Origin: Erythrocercus mccallii
Lineage: Eukaryota; Chordata; Aves; Passeriformes; Dicruridae
Direction of reading: 5' to 3'
DNA length: 64,000 bases
Assembly: GCA_013397435.1 (NCBI GenBank)
Contig: VZRG01000886.1
Location: 83,377-147,376, forward strand
Shown here one piece after another: positions 25,701 through 36,925 of this stretch. The notes beneath the pieces were generated by a model. That model searched no databases. It had not been told where the DNA came from and saw nothing but the letters and a program-made list of their open reading frames with translations. A program made the position numbers and the translations under genes. Every line of letters begins with the position of its first letter. The stretch's first letter is position 1.

Positions 25701-28599
25701 CCAAATTTTTTTTATTTAGCATCTTCTTTGGGCTCCATTTCTGTCCTCAGTAATCATAAACATGTTGTCTGAGAACCATTTTCTTTTGTGATCCACTCCT
25801 TCAGCACAAACAATCTCAGCTATGCCCATGAGGGTTACATTTGTAATTTCTCACTTCACACTAATCTCTTGCCCTCCTTCAGATTGAGCAGAGTTTGAAA
25901 ATTACTATTGACATCACCTGTATCTGTTCCAATAGCAATTCAGTGAAATTTCAGTGGAGCCAGGACTCTAACTTCTTAAATTTTAATTAAAATGTAGATA
26001 CATACATTCAGCTCTCTGATCCACAAATTTCTCCAGGATAAATTCTGCAGCTCTAGATGAAACCTCTCTTTTCACTAACACTGAGTCATCTAATTTCTTG
26101 AGTGGTACTTTGATAAGCTCTGAACAGCCTCTTTACAAAGGAGGAACAGTGTTTTTGAATTGACATGCTACAGCTACAGCATATTTTATTGCTACAATAA
26201 ACCTGTAGCTATTAAAGAAATTAAACAATAAGTATGATGTGCCTGAGCTTTTAGCAAGTGCATGTGGGTTAGTTATTTTATGATATCTGACTCAGCTACT
26301 TCTGATGAACTGACCAGAGAGAATACCCACACTGCTAAGAGAGCATTTTCAGTAGACTCAGAAGAGAAAACAGACACAAACCAGACTTCCCTTTCCTATT
26401 CCCAGGGTCACTAACCTAGTTTAAAATGGTGTGACATCACTAGAGAAAAGACAAATCCTACCTGAACAGAAAATTTCCCCTTTTTATTACATCTCAGCAA
26501 GAACCAATGCTGCAGGCATATATGCCTAGGTGCATCTGTACCTATGTGAGGAATGCAAAAAGCAGTAGGAATGTGGAAAAACTGTCTCAGTGAGTATTTC
26601 CATAACAGCCAGTAAGATCCTGTGTCCTTTTTGAAGGATAATGAGTAAAGCCATCCAAAACCAAGGTGAGGGTAGATGACTGGTAAAATGTCCAAGTACT
26701 TGTCAATTTTCAATTATCACCCATGACTTATATCCATTTATTTGGAATCAGGACAGTTTTTTTAGAAAGAACAAATTAAACAGTACATAAGGAAACATTA
26801 CCTAAGACCTGGGATACCAAAAGAACAGAGGCAAAAAATCAGAAAATTATACCAGAAATGTAGGAAACACTTCTATCCTAAAATTTATTTTTAATAGAAT
26901 TCCTTATGATCATATTTTATTCTAACTGTCAGAGTGATGTTTTAATTGACCTTCTGCTTATTTGTCTTTCCTCTCCCTGCTTATTCATGATGACTGGGCA
27001 TGTAGGGACTATAAATGATGAATCAAATTTTCCCATAATTACTTCTGAATTTTTTACTATCTGAAATATACAAAAGCCAAGGTCACAGAAGTTCCCACTT
27101 ATTAATGATCATAATAGGCCTACCTTTTTCACATCCTAAAATCTAAACATGGGAAAAATGAAAAAAGCCAAGTATTTAGAGAACTGAAAGGCCTTAAACT
27201 AATTTCTGGATGTCAGGCTTTGCTTTGGGAGGGAAAAAATGGAACAAAACCTGCCTCTGAGGGACTATGAACATCCTACAAAAACTGCCTCCCTCATTTA
27301 AACCTTCCATGTTTATTAGGATGTCTGCTCACGTGCTGCTCTTAACTTTAGCGTAGTGATGAACTTCTGCTCCATTTCTGCTTGCACTGATAAAGGGAGA
27401 ACTGTCTGCACTCCAAATTACATGCTTTGAAGATAGTAAGGTAATTCAGAAAGAAATTTCATATTCCAGCGATAACCTGAACATGGGAAAAAGTCACTAC
27501 AGCAATAAAAGAAAGAAGGGTAAAACAGTTGTTGAATACATAAAATGTCAACTATTACAAAGAGGTTACATCCACCCATAAAAGTTTAGAAACTACTGCC
27601 ATAAAAATTGGCAAACTCCTATTTACACAGGGTAAAAGGGCAAATGTAATGGACTGAATTATGCCCATTAATTTGTTTCATTAATTTCATTTTATAGCTT
27701 TGTGAAGATTTTAATAGAAGATTTAAGATGTGGCATGAACTTAATATACCTGGTATTTAGCAACTATGCAAAGCAGTAGATCCATTGCACAAGGCTTAAA
27801 AGACTATAACAAAGTTGGCCTGCAGTTGGATACATACATATAGAATTTTTATAATTCTTCTCAAACAAAGCAGATTTTTCAAAAATTCTCTATCACACTA
27901 ACAGCTAGAAAGCATTTAGTATGTGTTAGTGAATATTCTAATTTAAAAAAAACCTTTAGTAGTGAGGGCAAAGCAACTTACGTTATTACATGTATATTTT
28001 CATCTTTGAAGCAATAGGAAATGACATTAGAGTCAGGTGTGGAAAATTAGATGTAAAAAAATCCATTAAAAATTAGCAGGATTGACTTATCCTTCAGATA
28101 TATTTTATTATATTATAAATATATTTGAAGTTCCATGCCCATTATGTGAAATGCTTTACTGTGAGTTCTGTAACGACATTGTGAAGAGAAAGTTTCTTCT
28201 GACCATCAGAGAGTTTTTAATCTAACTGTCCACTTCAATGCACCTCTTTCAATTGACAAATAGGAAATACCAGTATCCAAATGCAAACCTCACTGTCCCA
28301 CAAACCACAGAGATTGCCTCTCTAAAGTTATTTTTGCCATCCCATTGACATGCAAGGAAGGTTCAGATCCTGTTTCACGTGCTCAAGGATCCATCAGGAG
28401 CAAACTGGAGGGACATTAGGGCAGATTTATATAGACGTGGTTTTTTGGTGGTTTTCCAGAAAGTTTTCTTTACACAAATATTCTCTCATGAATCTAAAAT
28501 CCAGGGATTGTATTGCAAAGGTTTGAATACTAAAAACCCATGTAAAGATTTGAGTAAGATAAAGCTCTGTTATTTTGAACTAAACTTCTTTTTACACAG
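22752..28599. other. Unique non-coding DNA with one GC-richer patch
   Basis: About 23900-24620 is richer in G and C and is open in several frames on both strands (up to about 125 codons at 24246-24623 on the minus strand). Being open in many frames at once reflects composition, and no product is recognisable. The rest is AT-rich unique sequence. CCAAGGTCACA near 27080 recalls an MIR block, but its flanks do not match. Confidence 0.55.
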
Positions 28600-28860
28600 G
28601 TGTTTATACGGTATTAAGGCACTGTAAAGCTCCAACTAAAGTGCAAGCAGCTGTGATAAATGTGCCCCATTTATAGTACATGCAGATCATTTGTCAGCTA
28701 CACTAGCAAATATAATTAGATGTTCTATTTTATATTAATGTAAAGAAATACATTTTGTGGTGCTTTTTTTTCCCCAAGGAAGTGTAAGAATAATACTGTT
28801 TGTGTTACCCATATTAAAAAGAGTTGTAAAATAAGTACCTATGATAACTGGAATAAAAAA
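28600..28860. other. Unique sequence, weak conserved-element candidate
   Basis: This stretch has mixed, low-redundancy AT-rich sequence with several TAAT/ATTA cores and no repeat hallmark. That texture is common in conserved non-coding elements of vertebrate gene deserts. The label is an inference from texture only; no comparative evidence is available here. Confidence 0.2.
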
Positions 28861-31800
28861 AGCCTAAAGATTTATTACTCAAAAGCAATGGATAGAAGTT
28901 GTTGGATTTGATTATCATGAAGTTACCATTAAAAAAATTACAAACCATTAAACAATCAAGGGAAAGAATACAAATTATTGCATGGGGATTTAGCGGCATA
29001 GACATGTAATGCACTGTAAATTAAAGTAATTTATAAGGTACTACTGGAAACCATATATAAAAAACAACTGCTTAGTCAGCAAAGGTGAGCTAAATTATTT
29101 GCCACTGCAAGAAGAAATCCATGGGATAGCCCACTGCATGCTTATCAGATGTTGACTGTCTTCAAAATATTCAAAATTATTAATATGTCCCAAGGCCACC
29201 AAGTTCATCGTTACTGCAACACTCTCAGCCATTGTCTCTGCAAAGGTAAAAGAGGACACAGCCAAAAGTCTCACTTGTGGATATACAAAGTTCCCTTAAC
29301 ACACCCTCTCTGTTCCCCTTCACTGTTAAAAGGTCAATTATGTATGGTAATGGTGGTAAGGAAGGTGCTTTAGAGACAGCAAAAATTCCACAGATCTGAG
29401 AGATAAAAACAGGGACTTAGTGAGGGAAATGTAGCTATCCTCCTTCCACAGGAGGGATTTCACATTAGAATATCTGGTATGTATCTCAGAGATCTCTATC
29501 CAGTCTTTTAAAAAGTCTTGGTTTTCTTTTACTTTTGTATTATCTCATTATTTAATACAAGTGTGTATAGCAACATGTATCTTTTACCCTTGCCCTGAAA
29601 TGTTATGAATTTATACTCATTAACTATTCAATTTCATAACAGTATATCACTTAAGTAAAGATACTATCTGGTGCCATATAAAGAGTCATAATGGAAAGCA
29701 CAACAAAAATCCTCAAATACCAATATTATTTAATTTTTATTGATTAAGATATAATAAAAATGATGTTCTTACAATACAGGGGAGAGAAAGAGTAAAAAAA
29801 GTCATTCTCATGGGCTCAAGATTTGCCACAATGAGGGTCATTCTCAGATTTTCTCTTGTTATGACTGCTTCAAGTTTTAAAAATATTCTGAAAAGCTGCA
29901 GAACTATTGAGATTGTAAAATGTATTATATCTGGATTTTTTTTTCCTAAAACCCTTATACAATATAATCACTCTTTTGAAGACATGAACATATGCTTTTA
30001 ATTGCCTTGCTGGAAATTGCAAGAATAAGGCAGATATATTAAATAGCAAGTGACAGAATGGTTACCATGGTTAAGGACTGCAGCCTTTTTATATTGAGTG
30101 GTAAATAGTTAAATATCTGTATATACTCCAACAAGTTGACAGAGCAGGAAGAAATCAGCCACATAAATGTAGGTTTCCTTTTCCTCATTTTAACTTGATT
30201 CTATAACCCTATTTTCCTTTCTTTAGTGCTGTTATCCCTCCTCCCCTCTTTTGAAGAGGAAAGTGAGGGTTATTTTTGCCTCTAAAAAGAAAAATGATCA
30301 AGTGAAGATTGTGGGCTATCTGTAAACCCAGATTTCAGCTGGATGTGAGACGCTCTCAGTATTTCGCACACATTTTGGTTCATTAGTAGAGGAATGTTAT
30401 TTTAGACAGTCATTATGTTTTACAGGTTTTATTATCTGCTCCCCAAAAATATTATACCAAAGCAACAGACAAAAGTCTTTAGAATCAAATCAAAACAATT
30501 CTGCTTATGGGTGCAACAGCATTAAAATACACTTCTTCAGAGGAAGATATAATCTATGAATTTTATGGTCAACCAAGGCAACTTGTCAAGCAAAGTGAAA
30601 TAATTCAGTTATTGGTATAAATAACTCCTATAAAGGAGACCTTCCACATTTGACTGTAAAATACTATTAGAGAATTTCTTGTCTTGCCTTTCAGCAGTGC
30701 TGACACACAGATGATAAACTGGAAATAACATTTACCTCCATGCAGGTCATAAATTCTTAGGAACTCAAGTTATTTATTTAGATGGTGATATTGGAATTTA
30801 GTTGCCTCATTTCAGACACATTAAAGTTGCTTGGAGTCATTCAAAGCCGGATATTGCACTTAAATGATTTAAAATAATTCCACAAACATATTAAGTGTAA
30901 AGGGACATATCCCATTTTCAGAACAGTCTATACACAAATTAATCTTTTTGAACAAATATTTATAGTCCTATGGGATAAACAGACACTTGATAAAATTCTC
31001 TGAAGATGGATTAATGATAGGATACATCACTCATACTAAGTATTGGGTCTTCAAATTGCTACAGTTACACAAAATGACCCATGCAATTGCAATTTGCCAG
31101 GGTCTCTCTCTTTTCTTCATGTATGTATCATAGAAAACAAATCAATTTTTTGCTAAATGGTAATTTCCTTTACCTTAGACAATATTTACATTACTTTTTT
31201 TTTTAAAGAGTATCTGCCTTCCCTATAGATGTGGAAATGTTTTTGCAATGCCCTGCCTCTACTGCCAAGATTGATTTGTGGAGAATGGCTTGGCAAGTAA
31301 AAAGAGGGGAAGACACTTTTTAAACCTGTCATGGGCATTTCTGTGTCTTCTGTGGTATTTGAATTGTGTGTCCTTTCTGACAAAAAGGCCATTGCCTGCT
31401 GTGAAATAGATCAGTGGGTGATATTGTGCAGTGATTGCTATTTGTTTAAGAGAAATCTCACTGACTGACCCACTTCCTGTAATGTATAAAAAATAAATGA
31501 CAGAAGTAATATTTTTGCTCGTTTCACTTTCATTCATCTCATTTGATCAGCACTGAACAAAACTGACATCTCATCAAACCCAGAAGTGTATTTCTGCACC
31601 AGGTTCATCAGAGGGTGGCATTTAAAACACAGACATTGCAGAAACAAATGTATTTGCTGGCTCTGTCCATCAATGTAAACTTGACCTTTATCCTGTAGAT
31701 TTATTGACACCATGCTGCTTTGTATCATATTTTATTATTATGTGGAAACCTGGAAGGTCCTCCCTGTAAAACCACTCCTGATTTTGATCTGAATTTTTTT

Positions 31801-33056
31801 GCGTCTGTAATAGATTCATCTAAAGATTGAGAAAACTTTATTACGTCTTAATCTTACATCAACCAAGATGACTTAACTACATTTTTTAAAAATGCCTCCA
31901 CGTCGGTCTGTGTTTTGATGACACCAGCTCCATGGGACACCAGGCAAGGAGAACAGCATCACTGAAGAGTATTTTCCTACAGTCCTTTTCACCACCCCAC
32001 AAAGCCAATATGTGAGTAATCATGTTCCAGGAAAGAAGAACCTAGAATATGCAGTCTTGTGATTAGGATTTACAGGTTTAAAATAGTCAAATGCACTCCC
32101 TATACAAGACACAAGGCTCCAACAACTACATTCCTAAAGTAATAATGGATTTACCTTGTTGTGATGCAGTATGCTGCTACTTTGTTCCTACAATCACCTA
32201 GGAGACACATAAGCCCCTTAACAAACAGAGCATTCTAAAATTCTTTGGATTGATACAAAACCAGTTTAACTATAAGAGGTATACAGATAACAGGTCTAAA
32301 TATTTTAACTAAATATTTTGTTCTGTGTGGGGAAATTTTGATGAAAACAAAAATTAACAAAGCGAATTTGAATCATGCTGAAAAAACACATCTTTCCAAC
32401 TAATTGGCAAAATAATGGTTTGTGTTTCTTCAGTATGTTCTTTTCCTAAATCCCCTGGAAGCTTTCCAACAAGCCAGAACACTGAAGCACCATGCTGGTG
32501 AGCCCTATGTGAATCACATCTGTCTCGTTGTTTTCAGCCTTCTAGGCTTGAGCATACTGAAAGAGTCAATGCTTGGCAGTAAAGCAAAGAGGCTATTTTC
32601 TTTAAAGAAAGAAAAATCTATTATGCTTGTGCTGAAGTCTGAAATCCTAATATTTACCCTCGTCTAAATAATGTGTAATTGAGCACTGACAAACCAACTC
32701 CAGATTTCCCTCAAAACCATTGTTTCCTTTCTTAAAATAGAAGTGCAAAGCAAAGGAAAATCATGTTTTCCTTCATGCATTAATTGAGGATAAAAGATTA
32801 GAGCTCAGTCCTTGAAGTCAAGAGATAAACATGGGAAGGGTAGCATAAAAGAGGGATTTCCACTTGTCTGCTAAGTGTCTGAATCTGCACACATCTGACA
32901 TCTGTATCTAGGTGGTTGCCTGAAATTGCTCTACAGGCAATGGAAAGAAATGGTCATTTCTAGAGAGCAATTTCTCTGTCATATAATAACATCTTTATTT
33001 GGGATACAGTAAACCAATGCACCCCAAAAGTAAGTACTTCGTGAGCTTCAGGTAAA
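28861..33056. other. Unique AT-rich non-coding DNA
   Basis: I see no repeat family, RNA gene or exon. Open frames are at most about 90 codons (31259-31537 on the minus strand) and unrecognisable. Confidence 0.55.
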
Positions 33057-33102
33057 GCCAAAGGTCACACACTGATTTCAGTGAAGATCTGAACTTGCAT
33101 TT
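33057..33102 (-). repeat. Possible MIR-type SINE remnant (antisense)
   Basis: GCCAAAGGTCACACACTGAT followed by CAGTGAAGATCTGAACTTGC matches, with gaps, the antisense MIR order (GCCCAAGGTCACACAGCTAG, AAGTGGCAGAGC, GATTCGAACCCAGG). The GGTCACACA block is the strongest part. It lies about 200 bp before the CR1 at 33304. It is degenerate and based on memory of the consensus. Confidence 0.38.
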
Positions 33103-33675
33103 TTTCTGTTTGAGTGAATTCTGGAGATTTAAAACAGAGCTTTTCCAAGCAGCAATTTAAAATAAACAACACTACATAGAAGAAAGAAGGTACAGATTTT
33201 TTACACACACAAAAAAGTCAGTTTCTCATTCAGAAGATTTAGATGTCTCTAAAAAATGTAAGCATAAATTTCAGTATATATACTTAAGATATCCTGTATT
33301 TAGTCACAGAATATCACAGAACACATAGATATTCATAGAATATCCCAAGTAGGAAGGGACCCACAAAGATCTTTGAAGTGCAGCTCCTATTCCCTGACAG
33401 GACACCCCAGCAATCCCCCCATGCGCCTGAGAGCGTTGTCCGAATGCTTGCTGAGCTCTGCCAGGCTGCTGCTGTGCCCACTGCCCTGGGGAGCCTGTTC
33501 AGTACCCAGCCACCGTCCTGCTGAGGAACCTTTTCCTGACATCCAACCTAAACCTCCCCGAGGCAGTTTCCTGCAATTCCCTGGGGTGCTGTCACCCTCA
33601 CAGCGCAGAGATCAGTGCCTGCCCCTCCTGTTCCCCTCACGTTGTAACTGCACTGAGGTGTCCCCTCACATTACG

Positions 33676-33999
33676 TGCCGTCGTAGGCTGGAGACAGAAT
33701 CACAACTCGAGTTACTGATGATCATGAGACAGTGAGTCTTATTGTTCAGAACCCTCTTATATAGGGGGTTCAAATTTTCCGGGCTTGGACATGTGATGGG
33801 CAGGGGTCTTGACAGCACCCAGCTCCTTAGCTAGTGCTGTGTCTGTTCTGGGTGGAACATGACTGGCTGGGGTCCCTGCTTGAGTTCAAATCTACCCTAT
33901 CATTGCTCACCCAGGGAGCTGCGCTACTTCTCTTCTGGAACGAGCCAGGCTGCCCAAATTTGGTTTATGTTATGGCCAGATTTATCCTGTCCAGCTACA
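33676..33999 (-). mobile_element. Solitary LTR of an endogenous retrovirus-type element
   Basis: This 324-bp block interrupts CR1 sequence that continues on both sides. Read on the minus strand it begins TGTAGCTGG and ends CTACGACGGCA, giving the TG...CA ends of an LTR. Also on the minus strand it has a TATA box, TATATAAG (33756-33763 on the plus strand), followed about 20 bases later by the polyadenylation-like AATAAG (33738-33743). That is the expected U3-R order. No internal retroviral genes are adjacent, so it looks like a solo LTR left by recombination between two LTRs. A clear target-site duplication was not found: the flanks read ATTACG and GACCGG. Confidence 0.75.
33738..33763 (-). 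promoter_or_regulatory. LTR core promoter and polyadenylation signals
   Basis: On the minus strand TATATAAG precedes AATAAG inside the LTR at 33676-33999. In LTRs these mark the transcription start region and the 3' processing site. If active, transcription would run leftward into the older part of the CR1. Activity cannot be judged from sequence. Confidence 0.5.
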
Positions 34000-34284
34000 G
34001 ACCGGCTGTGCTGTGACACCCTCGGTCCCCTCCAGGCTGAGCAGACCAAGTGCCCTCAGCCGTTCCTCAATGGCTGCTCCTCACGGCCCGTCACCATCCT
34101 CGTGGCCTCCTTTGGGCACTCTCTGACAGCTCAATATCTTTCCTATCCTGTGGCCCCCAAAGTTGCCCCAGTGCTGAGCAGAGAGGGACAATCCCTCCCT
34201 GGCCCGGCGGCGGTGCTGGGCCTCATGCCCCCATTCACCACAACCCTTTGTGCCAGGTACTCACACCATGGGCTTCACCAGCTG

Positions 34285-34450
34285 AATGTGGGATATTTTT
34301 TCCTGAAGGATACTGTAAGAGAGCTACAGTATTGAAAGCTTTACTGAAATCCCAAAAGATTACATCAACTGGCTTCCCTTCATTAATGCTTTTTCCTTTG
34401 CAGATACTATGGGAAACAGGAGAGGAAAATGGCACCTTCAGAACTAAGAT
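34285..34450 (-). mobile_element. Older CR1 fragment, reverse-transcriptase domain
   Basis: The minus-strand frame translates to GKPVDVIFWDFSKAFNTV around 34325-34380. This is the CR1 reverse-transcriptase motif usually seen as VDVVYLDFSKAFDTV, with the first catalytic Asp present. The upstream CKGKS may be what remains of the GKSCLTNL block after a deletion. Sequence is lost soon after the motif, so no functional protein is possible. It is AT-drifted compared with the CR1 directly to its left and represents a different part of the element, so it is best read as a separate, older insertion in the same orientation. Confidence 0.8.
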
Positions 34451-36719
34451 CAATTAATAACATTTAATATTTAGCTGGTTTTATGGAAAGAAGACACAAA
34501 CAGCTCCAGTAGTTCATGTAGAGCCCCATCTGGCTGGAATGAGACAGAAGTGTTTCCAGTTTTAAGAAATAATATCAATTGATTAGACATATTTACTTTG
34601 GAAATGTTCTGGGAATTTCTGTTTTTCAAGAGTGTTTCTGTGGTTTTCTTTCTCAAAAAGAAACTTCCTAAAATGCTGATCCAGATGAACCATTTTTATT
34701 GCCCTAGTTCGTTTGTTTGTCATAACAATGGCAAATGAAGTGTTTAAGACTAAGACTCCCATAATACTTCATTAAAATTGAAGGTCAGTACCTTACTCCT
34801 GGATGATGTTCTCTGTACCCAATTAGAATGCCTTGACTGATGAACAAGAGTCAGTGTAAAGAAGACAAACTAGATGACTTGACTACTTATCTCCAGACTC
34901 ATTTGAATTTCTCTTTCGATCTCTTATAGAGAAGCAAGGAAGTTCTAGAAGTGTAGTCTATAAAATTTGATAAGCAAGAAGAGATAGATGATGAGAAGAT
35001 GACAGGAAGGATGCTGACCATCTCTGCTGATCAATGAAACAGGAAAAACAGATATATTTTATATTTCAGAAACCTCATTAGAATAGAAAATAGCTACAGC
35101 AGTCCTATTTACATATAAGGGATATGACTTGCAAAAACAGGTGCTTTCTCCATCATCTGTATTCTCATCAAAAAATGACTCTTTAAACCCTTCTCTTTAG
35201 TTTACTGCCTGATTACCATTACAGGTTTAATGTTTGTCACAATTACATTCTACGAGTAAGTTCAAGCCCGTTTTCATGTGAAATGCTTATAGATGTTCAG
35301 CCAATTAGACATGACCATGAGCACATGACCATGAGCTAATCACATAAAACTTATCAAGCAGTGAAGTTAGTTCAAGTGATAATGATATTGCCTGTTGGGA
35401 CTTGCTGGGGAATCCCTGAAATGGATGTTTTAATTATGTTATGAATATACTGTCTAGAGATCACTGTCTACTGGATAAAGCCCAACAAGCCTATACAAGC
35501 AGTTCACGCTAGTTTATCTAAGGATGCAGCAAAACATGAGCAACTTTCACCCAATATAATGTTCAAATTATTTGCCTGCACCAATCTTTCCTACAGTTAA
35601 TATGCAGCTTCTAGAACATGTTTGTTAGTAGAAATGTAATTTGCTGAGGCAAAACTTTCATCCTGACAAATGTTCAGTTTTTAGCCTTGGAGTATTTCAG
35701 ATTTTGATTAAAATGAAAAAGCCACTGTACAGTGTGTTTTGCCTGCTCAGATCTGTGTCTCTTGCAACAACGGAGCAGGTTTTGAATGCTTTGTGGCACT
35801 ACCCACAGAGGTAACTGGCAAACAGCAGAGAGTGGTTGGGGCACAAGCAGCTTGAGAACAATTTAAAAAGGGGGGGAATGTGCTTAGGTGCAGGTGAAGA
35901 TATCTGAAATCATTTATTTTTACAGACTTCCTTATCTTCATAGAACTTTAGCTCTGGCTTACGGTAGCAATTATGAAAATCATTAACAATCACCATTAAT
36001 TTTATCAAGACAAAAACCAATCAATGTGAAAAGAGAAGTCTTTTGCAGACAACGTTGTAAAGACACTGGTTTTTACTGTCCAGATAACATAATTTTCTGC
36101 AACAACTATATATATTTTACTGAGGATAAACCTGGATTTAACAATGATAACATTTAATATGGACTTTAATCAGTCAGCCTTAACTCTTTAATTTAAGAAA
36201 GTTGTATTCATTTGTCTGCTATACTGCTTTTTTTAACATATCGCATTTGAGGTATGCTCTGCAAACAGCCTGACAATGATTCCTTGGTTTGGGATCAAGA
36301 GTTAAACATTTGCAGATGCTATTTTATGTCCTGGCTCAATTAGCAGGGAAGGGTTGTGAGAAGCACTTTTATCCTGGTTCTGATAAATCACCTGACTAAG
36401 CACACTGTTTGTACTGGTTGCAGATGTTTACCTGACTCACAGATTCATGAAATCTGACAGCGAGGACTTTGAGGTCTCCATGTATATACCTGATGTATGC
36501 AAATATAATTTATATATTAAATATAAACTATGCTGGGGCAGTAATTACTAAATTGCTTTATGTTTGAAGATATAATGCCAATAATATTTATACAACTTCC
36601 TCAGACTGTATTTTCTAAACACTATGGGAAGTTATTCTCTAAAAGTAGGCAACATTTATAATAATAACAGTAATAATTACATCATCAGAAAGGAAATTGG
36701 TTCTTTCTTACTGAAGGAC
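34451..36719. other. Unique AT-rich non-coding DNA
   Basis: The only structure is a perfect tandem duplication of CATGACCATGAGCA at 35310-35337. No transposon, RNA gene or exon is recognisable; the longest frames are about 65 codons. Confidence 0.55.
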
Positions 36720-36925
36720 AGAATCAGAAAATGGGTGAGGTTGGAAAATATCACTGGAGGTCCTCTGGTCCAACCTCCCTGCTTGGGCAGGGTGTTGTAG
36801 AGCATGTTAGTCAGGACTGTGTCTGGTTGGCTTTTGAATATCTCCAGGGACAGTGGCTCAAGTGGCTTTTGAATATCTCCAGGGAAGGAGACTCCACAAG
36901 ATCCCCGGGCAGCCTGCAAAGGTCA
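36720..36925 (-). mobile_element. CR1 3' end, antisense, with internal duplication
   Basis: On the plus strand it starts AGAATCAGAAAATGGGTGAG, then GGTTGGAAAATATCACTGGA, GGTCCTCTGGTCCAACCTCC, CAGGACTGTGTCTGGTTGG, CTTTTGAATATCTCCAGGGA, GGAGACTCCACAAGATCCCC and GGGCAGCCTGCAAAGGTCAC, in the normal antisense CR1 order. The block TGGCTTTTGAATATCTCCAGGGA occurs twice, at 36828 and 36863. The copy ends at about 36925. A 150-codon plus-strand frame (36731-37183) begins within it and runs on into unique sequence; it is antisense to the element and not a gene. Confidence 0.85.
36828..36885 (+). repeat. 35-bp tandem duplication inside CR1
   Basis: A 23-bp identical block starting TGGCTTTTGAATATC occurs at 36828-36850 and again at 36863-36885, a period of 35 bp. 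The CR1 order calls for this block only once, so the duplication arose in this copy or its immediate source. Confidence 0.8.

Larger units (their letters stand above)
33304..34265 (-). mobile_element. CR1 3' portion, antisense, split by an LTR
   Basis: On the plus strand the copy opens with a tail of CACAGAATATCACAGAA type and AGTAGGAAGGGACCCACAAAG, then shows GCAGCTCCTATTCCCTGACA, CTGAGGAACCTTTTCCTGACATCCAACCTAAACCTCCCC as consecutive blocks, and TGCCCCTCCTGTTCCCCTC. It is interrupted at 33676-33999 by an LTR and resumes with CTCCAGGCTGAGCAGACCAA, CCTCCTTTGGGCACTCTC and CAGTGCTGAGCAGAGAGGGA. It is GC-rich and keeps several CpGs, so it is probably younger than the neighbouring AT-drifted CR1 pieces. 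Open frames of 120-158 codons over it (33373-33735, 33859-34335, 34050-34457 on the plus strand) run antisense to the element and are not genes. Confidence 0.9.

Noticed and set aside
27070..27110. CCAAGGTCACA as another MIR remnant
   Set aside because: Only one block matches and the flanks do not continue the MIR order.
33859..34457. Plus-strand open frames of 158 and 135 codons
   Set aside because: They run antisense through CR1 and partly through the LTR. Their length comes from the GC-rich composition of the repeats.
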